From Asterias amurensis (Eukaryota; Echinodermata; Asteroidea; Forcipulatida; Asteriidae), in NCBI RefSeq assembly GCF_032118995.1, contig NC_092657.1, positions 5,348,391-5,412,390 of the forward strand: a stretch of 64,000 nucleotides of DNA, given 5' to 3'. Positions 1 through 12,660 of the stretch are shown piece after piece. The position numbers were made by a program, and so were the translations under genes. Each line of letters begins with the position of its first letter. Position 1 is the first letter of the stretch. Under the pieces are notes generated by a model, which was not told the DNA's origin, ran no database searches, and was given only the letters and a program-made list of their open reading frames with translations.

Positions 1-475
1 GTACATAATGTTTAGAGTTGGAACAGTGGAATTATTTGTTTGATGTAGTCTGCCATTTGCCCCCTGGAAGTCATGAGACCCGCTGACATTTCTCTCTCTG
101 CTCTTATGTATTAATCAACACAAAAATCTTCTTGTGTTTATTTCTACTGGATGCAGTTGATGCAACTGACACCATAGTCTATTGTTTGAAAAGAATTGCA
201 GCATCCTTTCCAGTGAGCCCTATCTATAACTTATAAGTTCAAAATATTTAAGAGGTAAGTAAATAAACTAATCTGTGGTCAAGTACTTTTCTTCCTAAAT
301 ACCATCTCCTTCTTAGTTTGTTGCATATTCATATGGATTCATATTTGTTAGTAGGTTTGGTAAATAAGTTTATGCAAGTAAAAAAAATAAGTGTCTGTGA
401 GTGTAATAAGGGTAATCTATAATGCAGTTTACTCCGTGACATTTCAAAACAGCGTTCAATATAGGGACGTCCTTC
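1..475. other. Intergenic, nothing recognised
   Basis: AT-rich sequence with scattered stops in all frames. I see no exon-like or repeat structure before the tandem array that begins around 480. Confidence 0.4.
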
Positions 476-2310
476 TCACCTGTGGATGACTCTACTCACA
501 CACCCCCCCCCCCTCCAAACACTTCTTATAGTTCCCCATCTCTCTGCAAGTGACCCTCAGTCTCGTTTTCTGAGACACACTCCCCACCCCATGACATAAT
601 GTTGTGTCAGACATAAAACCACCCAAGGTAAGTGTAAGTGTCTAGTCTGTATATTACATGGTTATGTTTGTGTCAGAAATACTTACAACTTGTTACGCGT
701 TTAGTGGTTAGCATTTTTGTATTATTAGTAGTTAATAAGGTACAACATATTAATAAGCATGATAGTTAAGCTAGAATGGTATTTGGTACATATTAATTTA
801 ACTATTTGTTTGTTTATGCATTTTTTTTTTTTTACATTTCTTGTGTCAGCCCCCATGACTCTTGTCTCATTGATGATGTAGGTAATATTTTTGGGTGCTG
901 TCAATCCTTACTTCGTAAAAAAAAACCTCTTCTTCTTATCTGTACTGTGTAATTTGATTTCTTTTTCTATATTACACTTTCACGACAATCTGTTTTGTCA
1001 GGGGTAACAACTCAATGTAAGTTTCTGTAGCTTGGTATGGTTGCCAATGTCAGTTATGTCTTATAATTGTGATAATATCTTAGGCGTGCTCCGGGTGTAA
1101 ACATAATATTGGTGTTAATTATTTTGTAAGTAGTAAATAATGTTCAATTATATCGGTATTAGCCTGGTAAATAAGTCCGTGTAGTCTATGGTGCAAATAT
1201 CTATTGGGTTTTTTACATTTCCCCCAATTTGGAAAATTTTCCTTTCTCATCCCAACATCTCCTTTTGTGTGAAATGCTGAATAGGGAATTTCTTCTTGGA
1301 AAGCCTTTCTTTTGTCTTATCTTAAAAGTCTCTTCTCAATCTTGGGACTCTGTATCTCTTTGTCTAAGATGCACTCCCGCGTGTCAGGGATAACAAACTC
1401 AAGGTAAGTTTCTGTACATGTATGGGTTTGTTACAATAGTGTCAGAAATAATTATGTACAACTTGTTCTGTCTTAATCTTACTTGCGGTCTGATACTAAA
1501 ACGGTATAGTTTTAGAGGTTAATAATTTTGTAAGTAGAAAATAATGTACAATTATAGCATGGTAAACAATTAACTTAGTAAGTGTACGTAGTTTATGGTG
1601 CAGATAACTATGGGCCTTTTACATTTCCTCCAATGTTGATACTTTTCCTTTCTCATCCCCAAATCTCCCCTTTTTTGTGTGAAATGCCGAAGAGGCATTT
1701 CTTCTTGGGAAAACCTTTCTTATGTCTTATCTTATAAAAATGTCTCTTCTCAATCTATGGTCTCTGGAACTCCTTGTTTAAAGGTGCACTCCTGATGAAA
1801 ATTTACTTGTGTCAGGGATAACCAACTTAAGGTAAGTTTATGTACAGAATGTGTTGGTGTGTTTACCAGTGTCAGACATATTTACAACTTGTTCTGTCTT
1901 ACAATCTGGTAATATCATATGTGTGGTCTGAGTATAAAACAGTATAATTTTAGCGGTTAATATTTTTGTAGGTAGTTAATAAGGTACAAGTTTATCAGTA
2001 TTAGCATGAAGTCCATGGTGTAAATAGCTATTGGGCTTTTAATATCCCCCCCCCCCCCCCAATGTGGACACTTCTCTTTTCTCATCCCAACATATGTCTC
2101 TTGTCCTAAGCCTATTTGTGTGAAGTACTGATACTAGGGAATTTCTTCTTGGAAAGCCTTTATTTTGTCTTATCTTATATCAATGTGTCTTCCCAATCTA
2201 TGGACTCGGTATCTCTTTGTCTAAGGGGCATTTCCGCATGCCAGGGGTAACCAACCCAAATCCTTAGTTTTTCGGTGTGAGATAATTACCAAACAGTTTC
2301 TTCTTATCTT

Positions 2311-2391
2311 ATTTTTCTTATCTTACAAATGTTTCTTCGCTTCTCTATCTATAGATAGAGGAGAGAAGAGACGTTCTAAAAATAAGAAAAA
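2311..2391. repeat. Long inverted repeat (hairpin) 1 in the array
   Basis: Two ~40-nt arms meet at the centre CTATCTATAGATAG. The left arm is rich in TTCTTATCTT and CTTCTCT; the right arm carries GAGAGAAGAG and ends in AATAAGAAAAA. It would form a nearly continuous hairpin. Confidence 0.75.
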
Positions 2392-2867
2392 CATAGACTC
2401 CGGATCTTCTAGATGCAATACCCACCCAATGACATTATTTTGTGTTGTCATGGATAACTGATTCAAGATAAGTGTCCGTTTTTGTACAGGTGCACATAAT
2501 TGTCTCAAATTCTGGTAATTTTTTATGTGTAGGCCTTTATGTATACTTTAATAATATCAGATATAAGTTCATTATTGTTAATACTTTGGGTTTTTATGAC
2601 ACACTTCCTTTTTTATCCATGTATTGTCCTCAATGGTCAGTGTAAGACCCTCGGTTTCCTTAGCTGCCACTTGTTTGTGCATTTATTGGTATGTTTAGAG
2701 AGTAAAAGGTTAGGTACAAGTCAGTATTACGGTATGGTAATAGTAGATGGTGCAAAGTGTTGTGTATTTTTTTTGATTCTCTTCTCCCCTTTTGACCAAT
2801 TTCTTTTTCTCATCCCACTTGACTCTTGTCTTCATCGATGTAAGATAGTTACGAGACAGTTTCTTTA

Positions 2868-2945
2868 TTTTTCTTATCTGCAAATGTGTCTTCTCTTCTC
2901 TATCTATAGATAGAGGATTAGAGACATTTGAAAATAAGAAAAAGG
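2868..2945. repeat. Long inverted repeat (hairpin) 2 in the array
   Basis: Same architecture and centre (CTATCTATAGATAG) as the inverted repeat about 555 bp upstream, with arms near 2868-2905 and 2908-2945. Conservation of this fold while other unit parts drift suggests a related mobile or structural core. Confidence 0.7.
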
Positions 2946-3060
2946 TGGACTCTAGACCCCCCCCCCCCCACCACACACACGAGATGTTGTGTTGTCATGG
3001 ATAATCAATTCATGGTTAGTGTCTGTACATAAGGTACACATAATTGTCTCCAATTCTTGT

Positions 3061-5010
3061 ATTTTTGTTACGTGTATTGTACATTGTACAGTATAAGTTC
3101 AATTGTTACGATTTTTAAATAGTTAAGTATAATTTATAAATACCAAGTATATCAAGTGTGATATACGAATAAGTGATTGCTTTTGTTTTCTCTCTGGTCA
3201 ACTTTTCAACCCAATGCACCAGTGTCCTCCCTTTTACTTCAATAGGTATCTTTTCGGCTGCCCTAAACCACAGATCCTCTCCTGTCCTTATAAAGCCCAC
3301 CTTGATGGATATGAATTTAGAAAGAAATAGATGGTGCACAATCTATTTTCTTCCTAAATTCAGATTCCTACTTCTCTGCTACCCTCTTCCGTCCATTTAT
3401 TTCCGAATCATTGGCCTTGTCATGAATCAAGTGTGCGAATAAGGAACAAAGGATACTCTACACATTGGATGCTTCGCTTTAGAAAAGTAAACGGAGGATT
3501 AATTATCATCTTGAGATTAGGGAGATCCATGAAAATGACAACATTGAAGGACAGTGATAAACTCTTTGAAGACACTACTTTTTTTTCTTCAAAAGCTAAA
3601 TATAGTCATAAATTATTTATTGTATTTATAATTAAATAAGTTCTCATATAGGCCTAATTAATTTGTAGCTCAATAGTTAATTAGTTAAATAAAATAATGA
3701 TGAGTGAATGAGCATCGGTGAGTTAATGGATGGGCGATGGATGCATACAGGTTGCTATACAACAATAAAATGGAACTTGAGTCAATTATTCTTAAAATAA
3801 AATATATGTAAATAATAACCATGGCCACCAAACATAATACTTCCAAACAAACATTCACGCAAGTTACAACAGCAAACGCATCGCATTGCTAAATGCTAAA
3901 GCGCAGCTTTGGACATAATTTAGCATTCGCACGCTCAAAGATGGAAAATGAGACGAGGTTATCATTAATGTCTTAATGATACCCAAAACTTTTATTGACT
4001 AAGATCACTGATCTTCAGACTGTGAAACCACGCCCATCAAAGATATCTCCGACATCAGTGTTCCACGCCACGCCCATGTATGGGTTTTTCGTCACAGCCA
4101 CCAAGACGAGTGGTTCTGCATGCACGTTGGACTATAATCAGCAGTGGAGATGCGTCATTTAACCATCAATAAGGATACAACATTTAACCAAGCCCACCGA
4201 GAAATACAGCCAATTAATCATCAATGTGATTGTGTCATTAACCCACGCCCAGTAGGATCACGTGAATGCATCTCTTGAAGGGAAAGGATGACAATTGAAC
4301 ATTAATTTGACTTTATCAATATTGCTTATATATATTCCAACTGTTTAGTGGAGCTTAACATGCTTAACATGTTGCTTTAATGTAGGGTAATCAATATTGT
4401 GTTAATGATGCCAATGCATGGAAGACACTATGTGCAATGTATACAACTCTCCGGAGCCAATGGGCCACCACGATCGCAATGTAACATCGAGGGAGCACCT
4501 GTCACCTGGAAACAACTTTATTATTCTAAAGGAGAAAACATTTGTATGTATGCAAATAGTGAACAACTAAGTACTTTAAAAGGAACGTTTTGAACAATGG
4601 GCCGCATAAATATCATTCCGCTATGCAATGACAAGCAAATCCAATCACTAAACATCGTACCATACCCAAAAACATTTACACGGACAATAAAACCGCTAAA
4701 TTAATAATGTTCTTAGTTTGTTTTTAATAAACTGATTAAACAAAACATGTATGAAGTGATGAATGGTGAGAATTGGAATGTGGCTGTGTAAACAGTATGA
4801 TAGTAAACATAGTAATAGTAAACATATATCTTTATTTGTAAACGAATAAATAATTGGTTTATAAGAAGCAGCTCTTGGAAAATAACTTTTTACCGAAGGG
4901 AAATTCTAGTAGTGCGAGGTTCTGGAATGGTCTTCGTGGTGCCGAAACTTGGGGTTGGAAAAGAGATCTTCCAAAGCTTCTTCGCGCTTACCAACCTGCG
5001 GAGAAGATGA
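3061..5010. other. Intergenic, nothing recognised
   Basis: Short open frames only (64 to 89 codons), none with recognisable protein features. A purine/pyrimidine-mixed GC-richer patch lies at about 4020-4270, without a clear gene. Confidence 0.4.
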
Positions 5011-5013
5011 GAA

Positions 5014-5230
5014 GGGCTGCCAAGTTGGCGTAGTGGTATCTTTCCACATCTTCCACACCTCTATAGGACCCTGGTTCGAGTCACGCAAGGGACACTACAA
5101 AAACGCAAAAGTAGTGCCGAGACTACTACGAGGATTTAGGTTTTCTGTCCCTGCCTGGCTAATTGGGTTTGTCATGGATTCATTTTCTGAGGTGTCCTCC
5201 CACATCTAATAATGAAACTCTTCTTTCCAG
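5014..5230 (+). mobile_element. tRNA-derived SINE
   Basis: A pol III A-box (TGGCGTAGTGG, near 5026) and B-box (GGTTCGAGTCA, near 5073) have tRNA-like spacing, followed by a non-tRNA body containing TTAGGTTTTCTGTCCCTGCC. There is no clean acceptor stem, so this is a SINE head rather than a functional tRNA gene. The 3' end is approximate. Confidence 0.65.
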
Positions 5231-5830
5231 TTGGTTCTTGACTGGTATTGATAATTGGGTTCATTCTTGTCTTCTTCTGAGAGATAGAGTCATTATCTTC
5301 ACAATCAGAAAAAAGTGAAACGATCAATCAAAGGTCTGATGAGGAATGTGTAAAGATAACTTGAACTTCTCTTGTCTGCTCAACTGTTTACATTCTGCAT
5401 TCATTTGAAGATAATTTTATTTTACAATGGAGTAGGCCTTGCCTTAAGGCAAAATAATATCAGTTTAAAATAAAGTAGCCTATGTATCAGCATAAAATAT
5501 AAACAAGAGTGCGTGCATGCAGTGTGAATGTTTAACTGGTTGGTTGACTGGTGGGTGACATTCTAATTTCAATAAACTGTTTATTAATAGTTGTTTTAAC
5601 CAATACCAAGTTCATGCAATCAAACATGTTTCATTAAAACACAATTCATCGTCAACACGCGTGCTAAGCGAATGTTACATGGTAAATGAACAATATAAAC
5701 ATTAACTTTTGGACCATTTTGACACTCGATGGATTTAAACTTTAAGGAAATCAGGAATAGTATGCGCAAATGGATAAAGCTTGTTCTACTTTGCTTTAGA
5801 TTCAAGACATTGACACGTTTTAACTGCACT

Positions 5831-6636
5831 GGATACTTCTGTGGATATACCTCACCGGACATACCTCACTGGATATACTTCAATGGATATACCTCACTGG
5901 ATACACTTTACTGGATATACCTAATTGGATATACCTCACTCGATATACCTCAATGGATATAACGCATAATGAATACCTCAATGGATATAATTATCTCACT
6001 GGATATACCTCACAAGATATACCTCACTGGATATAACTTAATGGATATACCTCACTGGATATATCTCAATGGATATACCTCACTGGATAAACTTAACTGG
6101 ATATACCTCACTCGATATACCGCACTGGATATACCTCACTGGATGTACCTCAATGGATATCCCTCACTGGATATACCTCACTGGATATACCTCACTGGAT
6201 ATACCTCACTGGATATACCTCACTGGATATACCTCACTGGATATACCTCAATGGATATCCCTCACTGGATATACCTCACTGGATATACCTCAATGGATAC
6301 TCCTCATTGGATATACCCCAATGGATATAACTCACTGGATATACCTCACTGGATGTACCTCAATGGATATACCTCATTGGATACACTTTACTAGATATAC
6401 CTCACTCGATATACCGCACTGGATATACCTCAATGGATATACCTCAATGGATATACCCAACTGGATGTACCTCAATGGATATCCCTCACTGGATATACCT
6501 CACTAGATATACCTCAATGGATATACCTCAATGGATGCTCCTCATTGGATATACCCCAATTGATATAACTCACTGGATATACCTCACTGGATGTACCTCG
6601 ATGGATGTACCTCATGGATATACCTCACTGGATAAA
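5831..6636 (+). repeat. 14-bp minisatellite (GGATATACCTCACT)n
   Basis: About 57 units of GGATATACCTCACT, with common variants CACT/CAAT and TAC/TCC. The unit has no stop in any plus-strand frame. Because 14 is not a multiple of three, all three frames run open and encode the same 14-residue repeat (GYTSLDIPHWIYLT). The long plus-strand ORFs here are therefore explained by the repeat. A short patch near 5960-6000 is more diverged. Confidence 0.95.
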
Positions 6637-9600
6637 GGTCCTACCTCACTGCAAGTACCAAGCAGAGATGGACCACAGCATCCACAATTTGTGAACCGTA
6701 TAAACCACCAAGCCTTCGTTGAGAAAGAGCAGCAAATCACGAACAATAATACATGTAATAGTAAAACGATACCATCACATATTATTTTAAATGTGTTTAA
6801 AACAATAATCAGTTTAAACCACAAAGGAAAAAATCACCTTAAAAAATATCAATGTGAAGCACAAGGGAAAACATTATTTAAAAAAATGTACCATGTTATG
6901 TTATGTTGTAGTTTTTACAGTTTAGGTTAATTATTTTAAGGAAAAGTTATTTCCCAACAAGAAACGGGTGAACAACGGAATCGGGACATTTGAAAGTGAA
7001 CAGTTCCTCAAATCAAGACTTTGCGCCTTCTACAATGAAGTTAAAAACAGCAACCAAATCTTCAAACGAGAAACTGAAAGTGACAGCACGCGAAAACACT
7101 CTTGCAAGTGGTTTATTTTATTGAACACTCGATAAGTACAATGGCAAGGACAGTATCCCGCCCCGAACAAAATCAAGCGCATACAAAAAACATGCAACAC
7201 TTTTCAATTTAATACAGTCATAAAAACGCTAAGAAAAAAAAGAAAACAACATTTAAATTGTCGTTGATAAATTTAATATTAAGTTTAATAAAAACGTATG
7301 CGAGACATTGAGATGAGTTGAAAGAGATGGGTTTCGTGTGACGTGTAAGAGTGGATAAAAAAGGGTTTAAAAAACCAAACTTATAGGTAAAAATAATAAG
7401 TATATAATGTAAACTTAGGACTTCGGTCAGAGGTCAGAAACCAGATTGTTATTGGTGGGATGGAATCGCTCAAGGAAGGGAGCCTGTCTTCGCAGTCAAT
7501 TTGTTCATCACATCTTCTCCTTGGCAAGGGATTTATTCCTCATCCTCAAGAATGTGTGGTCTGATTTGTTTTTTATTCAGACAACTTTTTCTTTCTAAGT
7601 CGTCACAATTCTCAAACTCTTTTCTGCTGTCTTTCCGTTTGCAAAGTACTTCAGTGTTCCAAATCTTTGAAATCATGGTGTCTTGATTCAAAATCACATT
7701 CAGCCTTTCACTAATGTGGATAGATGCACCAGGTAAGTTTCCTGTTATACTATGGAAAACTATAGGCACCAATTTTCTTCCTCTTGTGATCTTAAATTTA
7801 TTCGTCTTTATGAAAGAGATTGAAGATACATAGACAAGTGTCGGTTTGTTGACCTTGAAAGGACAACTTTATGTTGCATAAACGGTAAGTGTGTATAGAA
7901 TACGGGCACTCTTCATGCCAACTGCGGCACTATAGGCATGACTTTATTATCTTCTTCTTTGCAAAATACTCTAATGTTAAAACTTCTTTTGTTTCTGGCT
8001 GTGAATACAGACTTTATTCATCTTTGAAAATGGCTCAATATTATCCTTCCGTCTGTATTAAAACTTGAAACATTACATGAAGGCTCCAACGCCAGAAGGT
8101 TAACGTCAATGAGGGTTCTACTTCAAATCCATGCTCAGCGAAAAGATGTTCGCATGTAGACTCAATATTATTGTCAGTGTTGTCTTTCATCTTGTCAAAG
8201 GGAGAGTAAATCTTCAAGATGACAAGGATGCGGGCTTGTGGAACAAAACGTTTACTTTCTTATCACAGTAAAACGCATCTCATTGCATCATTGTCCAGCT
8301 CGGAAAAATAATGTCAACGAAACAAGGCCTGGCAATACATGCCTTTGAAACAAAAAGGAACCATTTTGGAAAGTGAAAACGTCATCTTTGGTAGTGGCAC
8401 ATAACCATCTGCAATTTTGAGGTCTGTTTAATGTAGAATATATTAACTAATTATGTCTAGGTCTAGTTTAAACGTAACACATCTTGGAGTGAGAACATGA
8501 TACGACATGAGTGTGAGTGAGTGATACGGATGAAATGGCTGTATCAGCTGAATGAAATTTGATTGGTTGAAGGCGGAAGTGTGATCGAAATTTTCAACGA
8601 ACACAATGGGGAGGGGTTAAATTAGTTTAAACGAACACGATTAAACTGACACTACATTTACAAACATCAAACACTAACCCAATCAGTCAATCAGATAACA
8701 ACGTCTTGCGTGAACACGTGACATCCTTTAGAGTTTGCGCACTGCGAACAGGAATCAAGAACATTACGTCATCGCATGAACATCAATGGATACACCAATC
8801 AGGATCGTGACTCAGAGGATTCAGCGTCAAGTCATGAATAACCATGACCCGCTCTGGAAACTAAGGAAACTGTCTGATGACAGTGGATATAAGATCATGG
8901 AATACTGAACTCTGTGTCGAGGTTTTATATAACATTTATCGCCATGGAAAGTTATAAGTAAGTAATGCAAGGATAATGATCATAAGCGAGAAAGCTGTCG
9001 ACATCATGTTGTGCATGATAATATCATCGAGAAAAATGTGGAAGCTTCAGTAAAAAAACTGTTTTATTTATTTATTATGTGAGTTCAGCAAAAGTCGACA
9101 ATGGAAAAAGCCGCTGACAAACGGTTTCTTTAAAGAAATCTTTTATGGAGGCTTTGTGCAGCCAAATTTTGCTATTGTTTGCTAAAATAATGTTGTAGTG
9201 AAATTGTTCATAATTGGACTTTGAGTGTCAAAAGTGGGAAAGTATAGGTTGGCATGGAGGCTCTGTGCAGCCAAATTGTGTATTTAATTTTGTTTTATTG
9301 AAAGTATGTTGTTTATGAGTTTTTATTATATATTTATTTTGTTATTATATAGTGGTCTTGTATTTATGTTGAGTATCATAAGTGTGAAAGTCATGAAGCA
9401 GTTGTTAGTCGATGGGAGGTTCACTGACAACTGTTGTAATTCAAAAGGCCTTCGTAAAACATGAGTTACCAGTTACGTCGACATTGGGAGAAGTCACTAT
9501 ATATAAGAGAATAAAAATTCTTCCGGCGATAAAATTATTTGCCAAATTTGTGTGTTTTGTGTTTTGTTAGAAAATTGTGTTGACTGTGTACTGTGTGGGA

Positions 9601-10100
9601 GTCATAAATATTATGACGAGTGTGAAAATTATAAATAATATGTGACTTTTATGGTTTATACTAATAGTATGGTCAGTTCTATTTCAGGAAATATCAAAGA
9701 GGACGAAGCGTCTACTGAAAATTGCAAAATTAGCGCGAATAAAAAAATCTAACCTCTGCAGAATGCGGGGCTATTCGCTATCGGATAGGCCTACTCTACA
9801 GGACAATCAGCTCGGAACTTGTTGGAAAACCAGCAGAATTGTTGGTTAAAGCACAGTGTACTTCATCCAATTCAAGGTACTAAATTTGACATAAACCTAT
9901 GTTTGAGTTATCCTAGGCCTAATTTTAGTGTTCGTATTGTCTAGGCCTATTATAGTTTTTCAGAATTAAGGCCTATGCAATTTTGTATCACAGTTAGGCC
10001 TGCAGGTTATTATAGTTTATAATGGGTAGTATGATACTTTTATGTTGTTTGTTTAAAAAAGATTTACTTAAAGAGGGAAAGATTTACTTGAAAAAGGAAA
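6637..10100. other. Intergenic, no supported gene
   Basis: No conserved coding exon is recognised. The phrase GGAGGCTCTGTGCAGCCAAA occurs in two variant copies (about 9146 and 9256). A Kozak-like ATG at about 8943 is followed 14 nt later by GTAAGT and preceded by TTTTATATAAC. That could be a short first exon, but no partner exon can be assigned. Confidence 0.4.
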
Positions 10101-10505
10101 GAACAAATCGGTCAGGACAACATTGTAAGGTGAGGAAGAGGCGGCTATGTGGGGAAATGGAGGAGGCCGTTTGAAATATAAAAATGGTAGGCTTAGTTTA
10201 TAAAATTGCCTAGCATAGCTATAATAATTGAGACATTTTTAGTAGTTTTAGGGAAGAACAAATCGGTCAGGACAACATTGTTAGGTGAGGAAGAGGCGGC
10301 TGTGTGGGGAAATGGAGGAGGCCGTTTAAAAAAAATTAGGTCTAGTTAATATTGGGTAGTATACATTGGTATACTGACTGGTACCTTTTTAACTTTTTTT
10401 TTTAGAATGATTTACTTTGAAAATGATAGAACAAATTGGTCAGGACAACATTATTAGGTGAGGAAGAGACGGCTGTGTGGGGAAATAGAGGAGGCCGTTT
10501 AAACA
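10101..10505 (+). repeat. Triplicated ~160-bp repeat
   Basis: The block starting GAACAAATCGGTCAGGACAA and ending GGAGGCCGTTT appears at 10101, 10256 and 10429 (periods 155 and 173). Each is followed by a diverged AT-rich spacer. The ~70-bp core is highly conserved; I see no function. Confidence 0.85.
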
Positions 10506-11529
10506 ATAAAATAGGCTTAGTTTATATTGGCTGTAACATATTTATATATTTTTGTTTAGCACTTATCAAATTAATTTACTAGTTACTGAATAATTATATT
10601 TTGTAGTATACTTTTTTGAAGAGTAGGCCTATTTTTAGAAGATCATTCGAACACGAAATGTTTGCAATCTTTGAAAAATTTCTGTAATAAAATTCCTTTA
10701 CGGAAAACAGATTTACCAATATTTCTCCTCTAAATACAATTATTTTCCCCGATACTAGGAATAAAGAGTAAGAGTGCACTGGAATGTAATGCTGTGTGCA
10801 AGATGTACTTGTGATGTGTTACAATAGCCCACTATCAACTTGTTTTGAAAAAAAGTAAGTCAAGAAAAGTAAGCATAGGAAATAATATGCACTTTGCATA
10901 AATTAAAAATGACAATTTTCGCCTTTATTGTTATTTTTGTTTATACAAATGTTTGTATGCATAATAGTAGTAACATTAATAGCTTTCACATCAATTTGCA
11001 TACAAAACTCTCTTTGCAAAACAAAATATAAAAAAAGTGGAAAAGGGAAGTAAGGAACATAACAATATGCATAATTTGCATAACATTAACAAAATAAATA
11101 CAATTTTCGCCTTTATGTTTACTATTATAAGTGCACTTTGGAGACTGGATATCATGTCACATCAAATTTTCATGATTTCTTGAAACCAGGAACCCCCCCC
11201 CCCCCCCACAAACAATATTTGTTTAAACATTATTCAAGGAATCAAAGGTGCCAATAATATATTTAAATTCAATTTGTTTAATTAAAATTACGTGCGTTTT
11301 AGGCACTTAGTGAAAAATAAGTATTAAATTATTGACTGCGCCTTTCAATGCTGTTCGACGGCTTTGGACTTGGCACCATGGGTCAGAAGGTGTTAGGGGG
11401 TTCACAGTACTCTACAAAAATTATTATGCTTAGCCCTGTCTTAGTAGGGGCTCCAGTATAAATGTATTTAGTTAGGATTACGTGCCGATTTCAATACACT
11501 AAAAATTAATTAAATATTTGACTGCCCCT

Positions 11530-11897
11530 TTAAAGCCATTATACACTTTCGGTAAACAGTATTGTCCAAGTCCCACACTTCGTGTCTCACAACTTATATA
11601 TAAAACAACGAACCTGTGAAAATTAAGGCGCAATCGGTCATCGGAGTCGGGAGAAAATAACGGGAAAACCCATTCTTGTTTCCGCGCGTGTCGCCGTGTC
11701 ATGACATGTGTTTAAAATAAATCCGTAATTCTCGCTAACGAGAGTTTATACTGTTTTACCGTTTTCTCAAAAAGTAAAGCATTTCATGGAGTAATATTTC
11801 AAGAGAGTCTGTCACCATTACCTTCTGTAAACCCTGTAAATTATTTGTAAATCTTAGAACTTTTTTTTTCTGTACCGAAAGGGTCCAATGGCTTTAA
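11530..11897 (+). mobile_element. MITE family B, copy 1 (TTAA-flanked)
   Basis: Flanked by TTAA on both sides, with imperfect terminal inverted repeats (AAAGCCATTATACACTTTCG against CGAAAGGGTCCAATGGCTTT). Body landmarks are CACACTTCGTGTCTCACAAC, GTCATGACATGTGTTTA and a central AATTCTCGCTAACGAGA-type palindrome. No coding capacity. Copies also lie at 39197-39530 and 47318-47562. Confidence 0.8.
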
Positions 11898-12007
11898 ATT
11901 ACTTGACGCCTTGGACCGGGCACGACTGGGGGTCAAAAGATGTTAGGGAGCTTGCAAATTTTACAAAGTTATTATGCAAATCCCGGTCAGGGGTTCCATA
12001 GGTTTAC

Positions 12008-12398
12008 TTAAAGGCAGTGGACACTATTGGTAAAAACTCAAATATTAATCATCATAAAACCTTTCTTGATTACGAGTAATGGGGAGAGATGGGTGGTATA
12101 AAACACTGCGAGAAACGGCTTCCTCTGAAGTAACGTAGTTTTCGAGAAATAAGTAATTTTCCACGAATTTGATTTCGAGACCTCAAGTTTAGAATTTGAG
12201 GTCTCGATATCAAGCATCAGAAAGCACACAACTTCGTGCCACCAGGGTGTTTTTTCTTTCATTATTATCTCGTAAATTCGACGACCGATTGATCTCAAAT
12301 TTTCACAGGTTTGTTATTTTATGCATAATTATGTTGAGATACACCAACTGTGAAGACTAGTCTTTAACAATATTACTAATAGTGTCCACTGTCTTTAA
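12008..12398 (+). mobile_element. MITE family A, copy 1 (TTAA-flanked)
   Basis: TTAA precedes AGGCAGTGGACACTATTGGT, and the mirrored GTGTCCACTGTCT precedes a second TTAA. The centre has an inverted GAGACCTCA...TGAGGTCTCG. The body has AAACGGCTTCCTCTGA and ATTTTCACAGGTTTGTTATT. It is non-autonomous, and the TTAA duplication fits the piggyBac superfamily (inference). Confidence 0.88.
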
Positions 12399-12660
12399 CT
12401 TTAATTATGTGCGAAAATGAAATAATTATATTACTGTCCTGGCCCTTCGAAAATGTTTGACGCCTTGGACCGGGGGACCACATGTCAGAAGGTAAAAAGG
12501 GAGGTCCAATTTTGACCCAAAAAACAAATAATATTATGTTCCAGTATATTTGAATTACATGCACATCGATGAAATTAAAGTTGTGTAAAGTGTTGAACCC
12601 CCTACTATCTTTGGACCCGTGCCCAGTCAGTCCAAAAGGTGTCAAACATCGCAGGAGCAG

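Larger units (their letters stand above)
480..3060 (+). repeat. Decayed ~430-bp tandem array
   Basis: Diverged units recur with landmarks in the same order: a GTGTCAGGGATAAC-like block, a CAAGGTAAGT block, a run resembling TTTCTTCTTGGAAAGCCTTT, then TCTCTTCTCAATCT. The GTCAGGGATAAC landmark lies near 997, 1383, 1810 and 2239 (spacings about 386, 427 and 429). More diverged forms lie near 603, 2444 and 2991. Poly-C tracts occur near 505, 2050 and 2960. No open frame is conserved between units, so this looks like non-coding satellite-like DNA. Unit edges are approximate. Confidence 0.7.
11340..12660 (+). repeat. Local tandem repeat split by two TTAA elements
   Basis: Three diverged units share a TTGACGCCTTGGACCGGG-like block (near 11360, 11903 and 12457), then a GTCAGAAGGTGTTAGGGG-like block and, in the first two, a GGGGCTCCAGTA-like end. 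Unit 2 is interrupted by the MITE at 11530-11897. The unit 2/3 junction is interrupted by the MITE at 12008-12398. Collapsing each MITE to one TTAA restores collinearity with the other units. Confidence 0.7.

Noticed and set aside
2539-2913. 124-codon hydrophobic ORF
   Set aside because: Sits in the decayed tandem array and is not preserved in the other units.
5014-5090. Possible tRNA gene
   Set aside because: A- and B-boxes are present, but the acceptor and anticodon stems do not fold; fits a SINE head. The same applies at 31701-31786 and 45470-45540.
5729-6930. Four overlapping plus-strand ORFs of 77-165 codons
   Set aside because: They are the 14-bp minisatellite read in different frames, plus short non-repeat tails.
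6927-7135. Open frame of about 68 codons without ATG
   Set aside because: No splice acceptor or family similarity; length is compatible with chance.
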